This document shows positions 25,272-34,043 of a DNA stretch of 64,000 nt, one piece after another. Where the stretch lies: contig NZ_CP025624.1 of assembly GCF_002874965.1 (NCBI RefSeq), forward strand, positions 496,001 to 560,000. The letters run 5' to 3'. How positions within the stretch are numbered: the first letter of the stretch is position 1; every line of letters begins with the position of its first letter. The notes below the pieces were generated by a model that was given only the letters and a program-made list of their open reading frames with translations, ran no database searches and had not been told where the DNA came from. This stretch comes from Pseudomonas sp. NC02 (GTDB lineage: Bacteria > Pseudomonadota > Gammaproteobacteria > Pseudomonadales > Pseudomonadaceae). Made by a program: the position numbers and the translations under genes.

Positions 25272-25613
25272 GTGAGTCTTGCAACCAGAGTCCTTCTCGC
25301 CGCTGTACTGGTATCCACCACCGGTTGCGGCACCATCAACACGGTGTTTCGCCCGGACGCCGTTGCCAGCCAGAACCTCAAGGAATCGCGCAGTTATTGT
25401 GAAAACGTGCCGCGTATCTACAGTGGGGTGATCTACGGTTTCTGCACCTTGAACGGCGCCCCCGACACCACCAAAGAGCACACGCGCGATGCCTCCGGCT
25501 CCCTGCCGATCTTCGCCGCCGAGCTCGTGGCCTCCGGCTTGCTCGACACCCTCGTGCTGCCCTACACGGTCTACCGCCAGAACAAGGACGGCAGCATCGA
25601 GATTTTCCGCTAG
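25272..25613 (+). CDS. YceK/YidQ-family lipoprotein, copy B
   Basis: This 113-residue paralogue of the preceding gene starts at a GTG with GGAG six bases before it. An in-frame ATG at 25260 lacks a ribosome site. The signal peptide ends at STTGC (C19). Cysteines C19, C43 and C58 occur in exactly the same positions as in copy A. YCENVPRIYSGV and LLDTLVLPYTVYRQ are shared. It carries an extra loop of about ten residues after CTLNGAPD. The pair looks like a tandem duplication that has since diverged. Function unknown. Confidence 0.85.
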   Translation: MSLATRVLLAAVLVSTTGCGTINTVFRPDAVASQNLKESRSYCENVPRIYSGVIYGFCTLNGAPDTTKEHTRDASGSLPIFAAELVASGLLDTLVLPYTVYRQNKDGSIEIFR

Positions 25614-25670
25614 GCCTGCAGTGACAACCGGTCGCCACAATCCCTAGATCATCCCGCGCCGTGTTTACGC

Positions 25671-25676
25671 TATAAT
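25671..25676 (+). promoter_or_regulatory. Consensus -10 box before the carbamoyltransferase
   Basis: TATAAT is followed by a GC-rich discriminator (CCCGCCC) about 90 bp upstream of the carbamoyltransferase start. No good -35 is visible at 16-18 bp. It is the likely start point of the second half of the LPS locus. Confidence 0.55.
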
Positions 25677-25767
25677 CCCGCCCTTTAGCTGTTTCTCGCC
25701 CAGGCGGGGAGCACACTTTTTTCAGGCGTGACGCGCCTGCATGCAGACTAAAAGAGGCTAGACCCCT

Positions 25768-27525
25768 GTGGCATTGACGATTCTTGGCCTGTCCGGCGCC
25801 CTTAGCCATGATCCTTCCGCAGCCTTGTACATCGACGGCAAGCTGATCGCGGCCGCCGAAGAAGAGCGCTTCGTGCGCGACAAACATGCAAAGAACCGCA
25901 TGCCCTACGAGTCGGCGAAGTTCTGCCTGGAACAAGCCGGTATCAAGCCTTCCGACGTTGATGTGGTGGCGATTCCGTTCGCCCCCATCAGCCTGTTCGG
26001 CGAGGCCCGCTGGCACTATGCCAAGCGTTACTGGTACGCCCCGGACCGCGCCCTCGACGCGATCCTGATGGGCAACCGTCGCTACAAGCGCTATCGCAAC
26101 AAGATCGTCTGGTGCCTGGAGCAACTGGGCTTCGATCCGAAGAAAATCAAGATCGAACCGGTTGAACACCACCTGGCCCACGCCTCCAGTGCCTACCATT
26201 GCTCGGGCTTCCAGGAGAAGACCGCGATCCTCGGGATCGACGGCAAGGGCGAGTACGCCACCACCTTCTTCGGCTACGGCGAAAACGGCAAGATCCACAA
26301 GATCAAGGAATTCTACGATCCGGACTCCCTCGGCGGCCTGTATGGCGCGATCACCGAGTTCCTCGGTTTCGAGATGCTCGACGGTGAGTTCAAGGTCATG
26401 GGCATGGCGCCGTATGGCGATGCCAGCAAGTACGATTTCTCGCGCCTGGCCTCCTTTGAAAACGGCGAGCTGGTGATCAACACCGACTACGCCAACGTCA
26501 TCGGCCTGCGCCGCTACAAAGAGAAGGGCAAGGGTTTCTACTTCTCGCCAAAACTGATCGAGTGGCTGGGTCCGAAGCGCGAAGGCGATATCGCCGACGA
26601 GCCGTACATCCACTACGCGGCCAGCATGCAGGCGCTGTTCGAGAAGCTGGCGTTGCAGATGATCGACCATTACCTGGGCGACATCCTCAAAGACACCGGC
26701 AAGCTGGCGTTTGCCGGCGGCTGTGCGCTGAACGTCAAGCTGAACCAGAAGATCATTGCCCGCGACGACGTCAAGGAGCTGTTCGTGCAGCCGGCGTCCG
26801 GCGATGCCGGTACTGCGGTGGGTGCAGCCGCCTACGTGTCCCACGCCCGTGGCGTACCGGTTGAGAAGATGGAACACGTCTATCTCGGCCCGTCCTACAG
26901 CAACGAAGACGTGATCGCGGCGTGCGCCAAGCACGAGAGCAAGCCGGTTTGGCGCAAGATTGAAAACATGCCCAAGCGCATCGCCAGGATCATGGTCGAC
27001 GGCAACCCGGTGGCCTGGTTCCAGGGCCGCATGGAGTTTGGCCCGCGTGCCCTGGGCGGTCGTTCGATCATCGGTTGCCCAAGCGCCACCGGCGTGGCTG
27101 ACCGGATCAACCACCAGATCAAGTTCCGCGAGCGCTGGAGGCCTTTCTGCCCGTCGATGCTCGACACCGTTGCGCCACAGATGATCAAGGTCGATCACCC
27201 GGCGCCGTTCATGACCTTCACTTTTGAAGTGTCGGAAGAGTGGAAAACCCGCGTGCCGGAAGTGGTCCATGAAGATGGTACCTCCCGTGCCCAGGTGCTC
27301 AAGCGCGAATACAACCCGCGCTACTACGACATGATGAAAGAACTGGAAGTACTGACCGGCAATGGTGTGTCGCTGAACACCTCGCTCAACCGTCGTGGCG
27401 AAGCGATGATCTGCTCGCCGACCGACGCGCTGAACATGTTCTTCGGTTCCGACCTGCAGTACCTGATCATGGAAGACATCCTCGTGGTCAAGGACGGCGT
27501 GGACCCTTATGACGCCGTGGTCTAA
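25768..27525 (+). CDS. LPS core O-carbamoyltransferase (NodU/CmcH family)
   Basis: This enzyme transfers a carbamoyl group from carbamoyl phosphate. By position and family it is the enzyme that carbamoylates heptose II of the Pseudomonas LPS core (PA5005, named WapO as I recall). The 585-residue protein has the actin-like N-terminal half with ILGLSGALSHDPSAAL, HHLAHASSAY and GIDGKGEYATTFFG. The C-terminal carbamoyltransferase half has GGCALNVKLNQK and GRMEFGPRALGGRSII. The start is a GTG with AGAGG upstream. It is immediately followed, with no spacer, by the mig-14-like gene. Confidence 0.93.
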   Translation: MALTILGLSGALSHDPSAALYIDGKLIAAAEEERFVRDKHAKNRMPYESAKFCLEQAGIKPSDVDVVAIPFAPISLFGEARWHYAKRYWYAPDRALDAILMGNRRYKRYRNKIVWCLEQLGFDPKKIKIEPVEHHLAHASSAYHCSGFQEKTAILGIDGKGEYATTFFGYGENGKIHKIKEFYDPDSLGGLYGAITEFLGFEMLDGEFKVMGMAPYGDASKYDFSRLASFENGELVINTDYANVIGLRRYKEKGKGFYFSPKLIEWLGPKREGDIADEPYIHYAASMQALFEKLALQMIDHYLGDILKDTGKLAFAGGCALNVKLNQKIIARDDVKELFVQPASGDAGTAVGAAAYVSHARGVPVEKMEHVYLGPSYSNEDVIAACAKHESKPVWRKIENMPKRIARIMVDGNPVAWFQGRMEFGPRALGGRSIIGCPSATGVADRINHQIKFRERWRPFCPSMLDTVAPQMIKVDHPAPFMTFTFEVSEEWKTRVPEVVHEDGTSRAQVLKREYNPRYYDMMKELEVLTGNGVSLNTSLNRRGEAMICSPTDALNMFFGSDLQYLIMEDILVVKDGVDPYDAVV

Positions 27526-28422
27526 ATGCTGAACCGCTTCCAGGGCTGGCGTGAACGTGGCTGGACGCCTGTCGAGGCCGAGGTTTACGCCCAGGCCTGG
27601 CAGCGTTTTGGCGGCAGCGTGGCGACTCATCCGCAGATCGTCGAGCGGCTGGCGCACCTGGCGCAGATTCCGGTGCGCTACCTGGGCTGGGAGCAGGACG
27701 GTGAGCTGAAGGGCGCAATTGCTACCTGGGGGCGCGACCTGGCCCTGTCCAAGGACGTGCTCAAGCGCAAAGGCAAAAAAGGCCTGTTTGATCTGGGTAA
27801 TGCCGAGATCATTCTGCCGATTGCCGCCGATGCGCAGGTGCCATTGCGCCATCGCGCGCGTTATCTCTCTGCACTGAATGAGGGGCGCGTAAGCACCCTC
27901 AAGCCCCAGGCCGAGCAGTTGGCCATGGCGCGCACACCGGAAGAGTTGTCGAAGAAGTTTCGCTACAACCAGCGCCGTGAATTGCGTTTGCTGGAAGAGG
28001 CGGGCGGCGTGGTGCGGGCGGTCGGCGAGTTTTCCAGCAGCGAACTGGCGGCGATTTACTGCGACCTGTTCCAGCGGCGCTGGGGTTTCCCGGCGGCGGG
28101 TGCCGAGCGCTTGGCCGAGGTGCTGGAGTTGCTCAAGGAATTCCTGTTCGGCTCGGTGCTGTTTCTCAATGACGCTGCGATTGCCGTGCAACTGGTGTAT
28201 CAGGTGCAGGCGCCGCAGTGGGTCAGCGCCGAATACGTCAACGGCGGTGTCGACCCTGAAACCAAGGCGTTCAGCCCCGGCAGCGTGCTGAGTTTCCTCA
28301 ATACCCAAAGTGCCTGGGAGCAAGCGCGAGCGAGCGACAAGCCGCTGCGTTTCTCCTTCGGGCGTTCCGACCGTGAATACAAGGAGCGCTGGTGCAACCC
28401 GGTGCCGGTGTTCAGCGTATGA
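27526..28422 (+). CDS. mig-14: Mig-14-like protein, FemAB/GNAT fold
   Basis: This 298-residue protein is related to Mig-14, which in Salmonella and P. aeruginosa (PA5003) supports resistance to antimicrobial peptides. The fold is that of a GNAT/FemAB acyltransferase. Seen here are KFRYNQRRELRLLEEAGG, a hallmark of the family, and the C-terminal FSFGRSDREYKERW. No signal peptide or membrane segment is clear. The ATG follows the carbamoyltransferase stop directly and its own stop overlaps the next start, so it belongs to the LPS operon. The substrate is unknown. Confidence 0.88.
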   Translation: MLNRFQGWRERGWTPVEAEVYAQAWQRFGGSVATHPQIVERLAHLAQIPVRYLGWEQDGELKGAIATWGRDLALSKDVLKRKGKKGLFDLGNAEIILPIAADAQVPLRHRARYLSALNEGRVSTLKPQAEQLAMARTPEELSKKFRYNQRRELRLLEEAGGVVRAVGEFSSSELAAIYCDLFQRRWGFPAAGAERLAEVLELLKEFLFGSVLFLNDAAIAVQLVYQVQAPQWVSAEYVNGGVDPETKAFSPGSVLSFLNTQSAWEQARASDKPLRFSFGRSDREYKERWCNPVPVFSV

Positions 28423-29825
28423 GTCGCAAACAGCAATTGCTCAAGCAGCACCGGCGCAACAAGCGTATTGCGCTGTTGGTGGGCCTGTTGCTATTGGTGG
28501 CTGTCGGTGTGCTGGTGGCCTGGTGGTTGCCACTGGTGCTGGCCGTGGTGCTGTGGGCCGCACATGAGGCCTGGTTTGCCGATCATCTGTTCTACTCGCC
28601 GAAAGACGATTATGAGTACGCGTTTCCTGAAGGGAGCGAGTGCGCGGGCCTGCGTCTTGAAGCCGGGCGCCTGCTGTTGGACACGCCTCTGGTGGGCGAT
28701 GAAACCCTGATCGTCGGGGTTGAACTCAAAAGCTCTTGGCTCGGGCGTTTTCTCGATCCTGCGGTGGAGTTATCGGGCCTGGATGCACCAGACCGGCAAG
28801 TCTTCGAGCGGGGGGTTGCAGGACGGCGCTACCTCAACCTGACAGGCATGGGCGAAGCGCTGGCCAGCGGTAAGCTGCGCTTGCGCGGGCGCTTCTGCCG
28901 GATCAAGGGGCAGCCGACGCTCTGGTTGTTCCGCCAACCGGACTACCGTCGCCAACGGGTGATGGTCATCGCGCCCCATGCCGACGATGCCGAACTGGCC
29001 GCTTTCAGCCTCTACAGCCAAGCCGATGAGAGCTGGATCGTCACCCTGACGGCGGGCGAAATCGAAGCCGATCACTATCAACAAATGGGCATGCCCAAGG
29101 CCGATGCCGCACGCCTAAAAGGCCGCCTGCGTGCCTGGGATAGCGTCACCGTGCCGCGTTGGGCGGGCGTACCCGAGGCGCAGTGCGTGCAGTTGGGTTA
29201 CTTCTGCATGCAACTGCCGGCGATGCAGGCCGCGCCAGATCAGCCCCAGGCTTCCCGGGAAGCTCAGTTGGACGATACGCGGCTGTTTCGCCAGTTCAAT
29301 GCCCTGGCCTTGCCCGGGGATGTGGACGGCGCCCCGACCTGGAATAACCTGATTGCCGACCTGCGGGCATTGCTGCTTAAGGCGCGCCCGCAGGTGATCG
29401 TGTTGCCGACGCCGTTGCTGGATCCGCACCCGGATCACATCTGCGCCCACGCCGCGATTCTCGAAGCCTTGCAAGGCCTGGAGTGGCAACCGGGCACGTT
29501 GCTCGGCTACGCCAACCACCTGCATGATAACGATCGTTGGCCCATGGGTGATTCGGGCGCTGGCGTGGCCTTGCCGCCGCGTTTTGATGCCTCCGGTAAA
29601 CTTGTGCCTTGCAGCTTGCCGCTGACGCTGAGCCAGCAGCAGGACAAGGCCATGGCCCTGGGCATGATGCACGACTTGCAGCCGCGGGCGCCGTTCAAGC
29701 GCCGCGTGCGCAGGTGGTTGCAGCAATTATTGGCGGGCCGTAGTCCATCGCCTTACGGAGAGAATGAGTTCTTCCGCAAGGCGGTGCGCCGTCATGAGTT
29801 GCTCTGGGTGTTGAAGCAGGATTGA
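28419..29825 (+). CDS. dnpA: Membrane-anchored PIG-L deacetylase (DnpA-like)
   Basis: This 468-residue protein has two N-terminal membrane segments (about 18-36 and 38-50) and a PIG-L type zinc deacetylase domain. The metal-binding PHADD motif is at H187-D190, and HPDH lies near residue 340. By position it corresponds to P. aeruginosa PA5002, DnpA, a de-N-acetylase reported to affect fluoroquinolone tolerance/persistence and thought to act on LPS or a surface sugar. The start at 28419 overlaps the mig-14 stop (ATGA). Confidence 0.87.
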   Translation: MSRKQQLLKQHRRNKRIALLVGLLLLVAVGVLVAWWLPLVLAVVLWAAHEAWFADHLFYSPKDDYEYAFPEGSECAGLRLEAGRLLLDTPLVGDETLIVGVELKSSWLGRFLDPAVELSGLDAPDRQVFERGVAGRRYLNLTGMGEALASGKLRLRGRFCRIKGQPTLWLFRQPDYRRQRVMVIAPHADDAELAAFSLYSQADESWIVTLTAGEIEADHYQQMGMPKADAARLKGRLRAWDSVTVPRWAGVPEAQCVQLGYFCMQLPAMQAAPDQPQASREAQLDDTRLFRQFNALALPGDVDGAPTWNNLIADLRALLLKARPQVIVLPTPLLDPHPDHICAHAAILEALQGLEWQPGTLLGYANHLHDNDRWPMGDSGAGVALPPRFDASGKLVPCSLPLTLSQQQDKAMALGMMHDLQPRAPFKRRVRRWLQQLLAGRSPSPYGENEFFRKAVRRHELLWVLKQD

Positions 29826-29910
29826 GACCTTATTGAAGGCAGGCTTGCAGCGCCTGCCGCCCCTTTTCGCCGGGCTGCGCGCCCGCAGCCAGATTGCAGC
29901 ATGGAGAGTT

Positions 29911-31059
29911 ATGAAACCTCGTTTCAAGGTTTTGCAGTTACAGCCGGACTACAACGTCAAGACCCACGACTTCGCCGACCTCGGCGAGCAGATCGTCAAG
30001 GCCTTGCCGGCTGAACGTTTCGAGGTCACATCCGGGTTCCTCAGCGGCCGCCCGCTGCCCGGCCAGCCCCTGAGCGTGGCTGAGCACTCCCATTATTTCG
30101 AGTTGCCGGAAAAGTCCCTCAAGGGCATTCGTTTCGGCGCGATGTGGCAAATCTACAAATATTGCCGCGAGCAGAAATTCGACGTGGTCATCTGTAACCG
30201 CTTCAAGTCGGTGAACATGATGCTGTCGCTCAACCGCTGGTTGAAGATCCCCCTGTGCATCGGCATCTCCCACGGTTTTGGCGAGTACGCCCGGGGCTAC
30301 CGCCGGCGCCAGACGCAGAAGTGGGTCAGCCCGGCGTGGCGATTCGTCGGGGTGTCGGCAGCGGTCAGGGATTACCTGGTGGACCTCAACTGCGGGTTCA
30401 CCCGCGAAAACACCACCTTTGTCACCAATGCCATCGACATCCCCCAGGCCGAAGCCTTGCAGTTGCCACGGGATGAAGCGCGCAAGGCCCTGGGCCTGCC
30501 GCTGGATGCACGGATGATTGGCGCCCTGGGCCGCCTGGTGCCGATCAAGGGCCACACCCATTTGTTGCAAGCGTTCGCCACCCTCAAGGACAAATACCCT
30601 GAGGCCCAGGTGGGGATCATCGGCTCCGGCCGCGCCGAAGCAGACCTGCGCGCCGATATCGAGCGCCTGGGCCTGACCGGCCGTGCGCACCTGCTGGGCT
30701 TTCGCGAAGATGGCATGAAGTATGTGCGCGGTTTCGACATCTGGACCATGCCGTCGTTGTTCGAAGGCCTGGGCCTGGCGCTGCTGGAAGGCATGAGCGG
30801 CCATCTGCCGGTCATCGCCTCCAATGGCCCGGCGATGCTGCCGTTGGTGCAAGGTGCCGGCGGCCTCTCCCATGATCCGGGCAATGTCGAGCAGTTGGCG
30901 GCAGCACTGGACACTTACCTGGCGCTGAGCGACGAAGAGCTGCGTGCCAAGGGTGAGCAAGTGTTCCGCTACCTGGAAGAAAACCACACCTTGGACGAGT
31001 TCCGGCACAAGTATTTGAACCTGATCGAAACCGGTCTGCGTGAAGTAGGTAAAGCATGA
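29911..31059 (+). CDS. ssg: GT4 glycosyltransferase Ssg, LPS/surface sugar
   Basis: This 382-residue GT-B glycosyltransferase corresponds to P. aeruginosa PA5001 (ssg), whose loss changes LPS and phage/antibiotic sensitivity. It has the donor-binding GRLVPIKGHTHLLQAF and PSLFEGLGLALLEGM segments, with the GT4 E-x7-E pattern degenerate to E-x6-E. I chose the ATG at 29911 because GGAG lies a few bases before it. The frame is open further to a TTG at 29833, which has no ribosome site. The stop overlaps the next start as ATGA. Confidence 0.88.
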   Translation: MKPRFKVLQLQPDYNVKTHDFADLGEQIVKALPAERFEVTSGFLSGRPLPGQPLSVAEHSHYFELPEKSLKGIRFGAMWQIYKYCREQKFDVVICNRFKSVNMMLSLNRWLKIPLCIGISHGFGEYARGYRRRQTQKWVSPAWRFVGVSAAVRDYLVDLNCGFTRENTTFVTNAIDIPQAEALQLPRDEARKALGLPLDARMIGALGRLVPIKGHTHLLQAFATLKDKYPEAQVGIIGSGRAEADLRADIERLGLTGRAHLLGFREDGMKYVRGFDIWTMPSLFEGLGLALLEGMSGHLPVIASNGPAMLPLVQGAGGLSHDPGNVEQLAAALDTYLALSDEELRAKGEQVFRYLEENHTLDEFRHKYLNLIETGLREVGKA

Positions 31060-31940
31060 GTCTGCAGCAACCCCTGGTCACTGTGATCATCGCCTCCTAC
31101 AACCACGGGCCGTACATCGAGCAGAGCATTCTCAGTGTGCTCGGCCAGACCTACCCCAACATCGAGTTGCTGGTGGTAGACGATGGCTCCAGGGATGACA
31201 GCGTGGAGCGCATCCAGCGCTTGCAGGCCGAACACGGGTTTGATTTCCAGGTGCAGCAGAACCAGGGCCTGACCAATACCCTGAACGGTGCCATCGCTCG
31301 CGCCAAAGGCAGCCTGATCGCGCCATTCGGCTCCGATGACATCATGCTGCCCGAGCGCATCGCCACCCAGGTTGCCTACATGGAAGGCAAGCCGAAGGTG
31401 GGTATTTGCGCCGGCAATATCGAGTTGATTGATGGGGACGGCAAGCCATACCCGGAGAAGAAGCAGCGCCGCGACTTGCCGTTTCGCAGCCTGGATTTCG
31501 ATGACCTGTTCCTCGATCGCAAGCCCTTTCCGCCGGCACCGACGCTGATGATCCGTCGGCAGGCGCTGGAAGAGGTCGGAGGGTTCGATCCGCTGATTCC
31601 GCTGGAAGACTTGCTGATCGAATTGAAGATCACCCACGCCGGGTACACCATCGACGTGTTGAGCGTGGTGATGGCGCGCTATCGCCAGCACGCGACCAAT
31701 ACCTACAAGAATCACCGCTACATGATCCAGAACATCCTCAAGACCTACGGGTTGTTCAGCGATCATCCCGCCTACGATCAGGTTCGCTACAACTTCCTGA
31801 ACTCGATGTTCCTCAAGACCGCCGACCGTGACCGCCCACTGGCGCGGGAGATCCTCAAGCAGATTCCGTTGAAGTTCTGGGGTCGCAAGACCTTGCGTGG
31901 GTTGGTGCGGCTGTACCTGGCGCCGCAGCGCAGCTCATAG
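31056..31940 (+). CDS. wapR: GT2 glycosyltransferase, WapR-like rhamnosyltransferase
   Basis: This 294-residue family 2 glycosyltransferase has the N-terminal VTVIIASYNHGPYIEQSI and a nucleotide-sugar site with VVDDGSRDDS and the metal-binding SDD (FGSDDIMLPE). By position it matches P. aeruginosa PA5000 (WapR), which adds the rhamnose that receives O-antigen. The C-terminal part is basic and probably lies at the membrane. It ends the plus-strand operon; a strong hairpin follows. Confidence 0.87.
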   Translation: MSLQQPLVTVIIASYNHGPYIEQSILSVLGQTYPNIELLVVDDGSRDDSVERIQRLQAEHGFDFQVQQNQGLTNTLNGAIARAKGSLIAPFGSDDIMLPERIATQVAYMEGKPKVGICAGNIELIDGDGKPYPEKKQRRDLPFRSLDFDDLFLDRKPFPPAPTLMIRRQALEEVGGFDPLIPLEDLLIELKITHAGYTIDVLSVVMARYRQHATNTYKNHRYMIQNILKTYGLFSDHPAYDQVRYNFLNSMFLKTADRDRPLAREILKQIPLKFWGRKTLRGLVRLYLAPQRSS

Positions 31941-31950
31941 GGCTTCGGCC

Positions 31951-31977
31951 GGGCCATTGCGTTCATCGCAATGGCCC
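31951..31977. terminator. Bidirectional hairpin between wapR and the ligase gene
   Basis: A perfect 11-bp stem GGGCCATTGCG / CGCAATGGCCC with a 5-base loop lies in the 66-bp gap between two convergent genes. It has no U-tract on either strand. It probably ends or stabilises both transcripts. Confidence 0.6.
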
Positions 31978-32006
31978 GAGGCCTGCAACCCCGGCGCTTC
32001 AAGCCA

Positions 32007-33884
32007 TCACTTGGCCGGGTTCGCTACCTGCGCAACCGGACGATTGAGCCTGGACACCTGGTCACGGATCTTCGCCGTGGCGCTTGGCGATGCAGCCGAA
32101 GCGTAGCCAGCGGCGAGTTGTTCAAAGTGGGTTTCGAACAACCAGTTGCGGTCCTGGGGATAACGCTGCATGTGCCGCAGGTTGCGCTGGCGCAGGGCGT
32201 TACGCAGCGGCGATGGGTAGATGCGCATGTCTGCCACGTCAATCAGGCCGAACTCGCCATCATCCATCAAAAGTACGTTGCCCAGGTGCAGGGAGCGGAA
32301 GTACACGCCGCGCTCGTGGAGCTGGGCCATGAACCGGCCGAAACGTTCGATCAGCGATTCCCGCAGGCTGCTGTCCAGGCTTTGCAGGGCCTGGCGCAGG
32401 GTCAGGCCGGGCAGCGGCTGATAACGTACGGCGCTGCTCGCATCCTTTAACTGATAGAGATTGAGGATGACCGGTGATGGAATCCCCAATGCACGCAGTT
32501 GCTCGCTGTTGCTGGCAAAGCGCTCTGAATAGGGATTGAAGCTGCCTGAGGTGTACCAGCGACGAGGGCGGAACAGCTTGAGGAAGCTGCCATCCTCCAG
32601 GCGCAGGACCTTGGGCCCCAGGCCATCGGCTTCGATCACGTGGGCGTTGGCGCACAGCTGTTCGAAGTCTTGCGATTTCAGGCGTTGAACCGGCATGCGC
32701 AGCAGGCTGCGGCGACGCTGGGCGATGCTCAGGCCGGCGATCAGTGCCAGCGGGATCCACAGCAGGAACCAGTGCTCTTTTGGTCGCGAGAGAATGCCGC
32801 CGCCTTCGGTCAGGCCGGCACCGATGCCATAGGCCAGCAGGGAGGAGGCCAGGATGAACAATGGCTGCGCACGTTCCTTGAGGCTTTTGTACAGGCCCCA
32901 GCCGAGCATGAATATCCAAGGGATGAAGCCGATGATGCCGACGTAATAGAGCACGCCGAGGGCAAAGCTGTGGGGTTCGCGCAGTTGATTGCCGTCGGCG
33001 AGTGTCAGGTACAACTCTGAGTCGTAGCTGTGGCCGATCCAGGGGTGTTCGGCAATACGCTCAAGCGACATGCTCCAGAGTTCGAAGCGGGACGAGCTGC
33101 CACGATTGGTGATCAGTTCGGGATAGAGCAGCAGCAGCGCCGCGGCCCCCAGCGCCATACAGGCGATCAGCAGGGCCGAGCGCCGATTGCGAGTGATGAA
33201 ACTTAGCCAGAGCACGGCAAGGAGCAGGGCAACCAGCGGCGTTCTCGAGCCGGTGGCCATCACTGCAGCGCCCATGATTGCCAGCGCCGGAACGCTGAAC
33301 CAGAGTACGTGCGCACGCTTGGTGGTCATGCATACGTACAGCCAGTAAATGCAGAAGAAACCGAATACGTGAGAGCTCAACAGCGGATTATCAAGAGCGC
33401 CACGCCCGCCGATCATTCGCGAGCCATCCGAGAGGTGGGGAGCAAAAGCCACCAGGCTGCAGGCGCTCGATATCAGCGCAATCAGCGCGGCACAGAAGAA
33501 GATCGGCTTGAACAGTTCGCTGCGGTAATGCAGCAACAGTCCTAAGCCGACAAACAACGTGAAGGTATTCGGTGGCCGCTTGAACAGGTCGGAGTCTGTC
33601 GTGGCCTCAGGGCTCCAGAGCAGGCTGGTGAGCGCCCAGCCCGAGAAAACCAGGAAGGCAATCGCCAGGGGCTCGCGCAATACCTGCTTGAATTCCGTCG
33701 GGCGCAGGCACAGCAGCAACAGTGTCGGCGCTGCGAACAGCAGGTAGTAGAACCTGTGCAGCACGTTTCGATTGGTGACGAAGAACAGCGAACTCAGGAG
33801 CAACAACAAGCCGATGGGCAGAATCCACAAACAGAGGAAGTCGAAAACGCGATTTGAGCCATAGGTAAGGCGCTTGGAGTGCAT
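32007..33884 (-). CDS. waaL: O-antigen ligase fused to a kinase-like domain
   Basis: This 625-residue fusion joins two functions that are separate genes in P. aeruginosa (PA4999 and PA4998). Residues 1 to about 390 are a polytopic O-antigen ligase of the Wzy_C type, with about 11-12 membrane segments. The conserved TGSRTPL (211-217) and a periplasmic loop with REPHSFALG (H305) match the WaaL active-site region. Residues about 405-600 are a cytoplasmic kinase fold related to RfaP/toluene-tolerance proteins. Its catalytic loop reads FRSLHLGNVLL, so the usual aspartate is Ser531, while N536 and the metal-binding D549 (LIDVADM) remain. The ligase would attach O-antigen to lipid A-core. The kinase-like half may regulate or dock the core-phosphorylating enzymes. 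Confidence 0.88.
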   Translation of the reverse strand: MHSKRLTYGSNRVFDFLCLWILPIGLLLLLSSLFFVTNRNVLHRFYYLLFAAPTLLLLCLRPTEFKQVLREPLAIAFLVFSGWALTSLLWSPEATTDSDLFKRPPNTFTLFVGLGLLLHYRSELFKPIFFCAALIALISSACSLVAFAPHLSDGSRMIGGRGALDNPLLSSHVFGFFCIYWLYVCMTTKRAHVLWFSVPALAIMGAAVMATGSRTPLVALLLAVLWLSFITRNRRSALLIACMALGAAALLLLYPELITNRGSSSRFELWSMSLERIAEHPWIGHSYDSELYLTLADGNQLREPHSFALGVLYYVGIIGFIPWIFMLGWGLYKSLKERAQPLFILASSLLAYGIGAGLTEGGGILSRPKEHWFLLWIPLALIAGLSIAQRRRSLLRMPVQRLKSQDFEQLCANAHVIEADGLGPKVLRLEDGSFLKLFRPRRWYTSGSFNPYSERFASNSEQLRALGIPSPVILNLYQLKDASSAVRYQPLPGLTLRQALQSLDSSLRESLIERFGRFMAQLHERGVYFRSLHLGNVLLMDDGEFGLIDVADMRIYPSPLRNALRQRNLRHMQRYPQDRNWLFETHFEQLAAGYASAASPSATAKIRDQVSRLNRPVAQVANPAK

Positions 33885-33937
33885 ACAGAAAAGCCGTTCC
33901 AGAATAAAGAAAGCCGACCATACTAAAGTAGTGGCTA

Positions 33938-33964
33938 TATAATGTCGTCCGTTGGATCCAACGG
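33938..33964 (+). promoter_or_regulatory. msbA promoter -10 with a 16-bp palindrome at the start point
   Basis: A consensus TATAAT (33938-33943) is followed six bases later by CCGTTGGATCCAACGG (33949-33964), a perfect 16-bp palindrome at the expected transcription start. It could bind a repressor or form a hairpin at the mRNA 5' end. It lies in the divergent gap between the ligase gene and msbA. Confidence 0.5.
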
Positions 33965-34043
33965 GGCTGCGGTTGTGCCGCGTGCAAGTACAACAGAGAA
34001 GCTGTGCTAAAGTCAGCCTCCTTTTTCAAAACCGCCGCGTGAT

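Noticed and set aside
25378..28323. 981-codon open frame on the minus strand
   Set aside because: It runs antisense through the well-supported carbamoyltransferase and mig-14 genes and has no recognisable domain or ribosome site. Long antisense frames are common in GC-rich Pseudomonas DNA.
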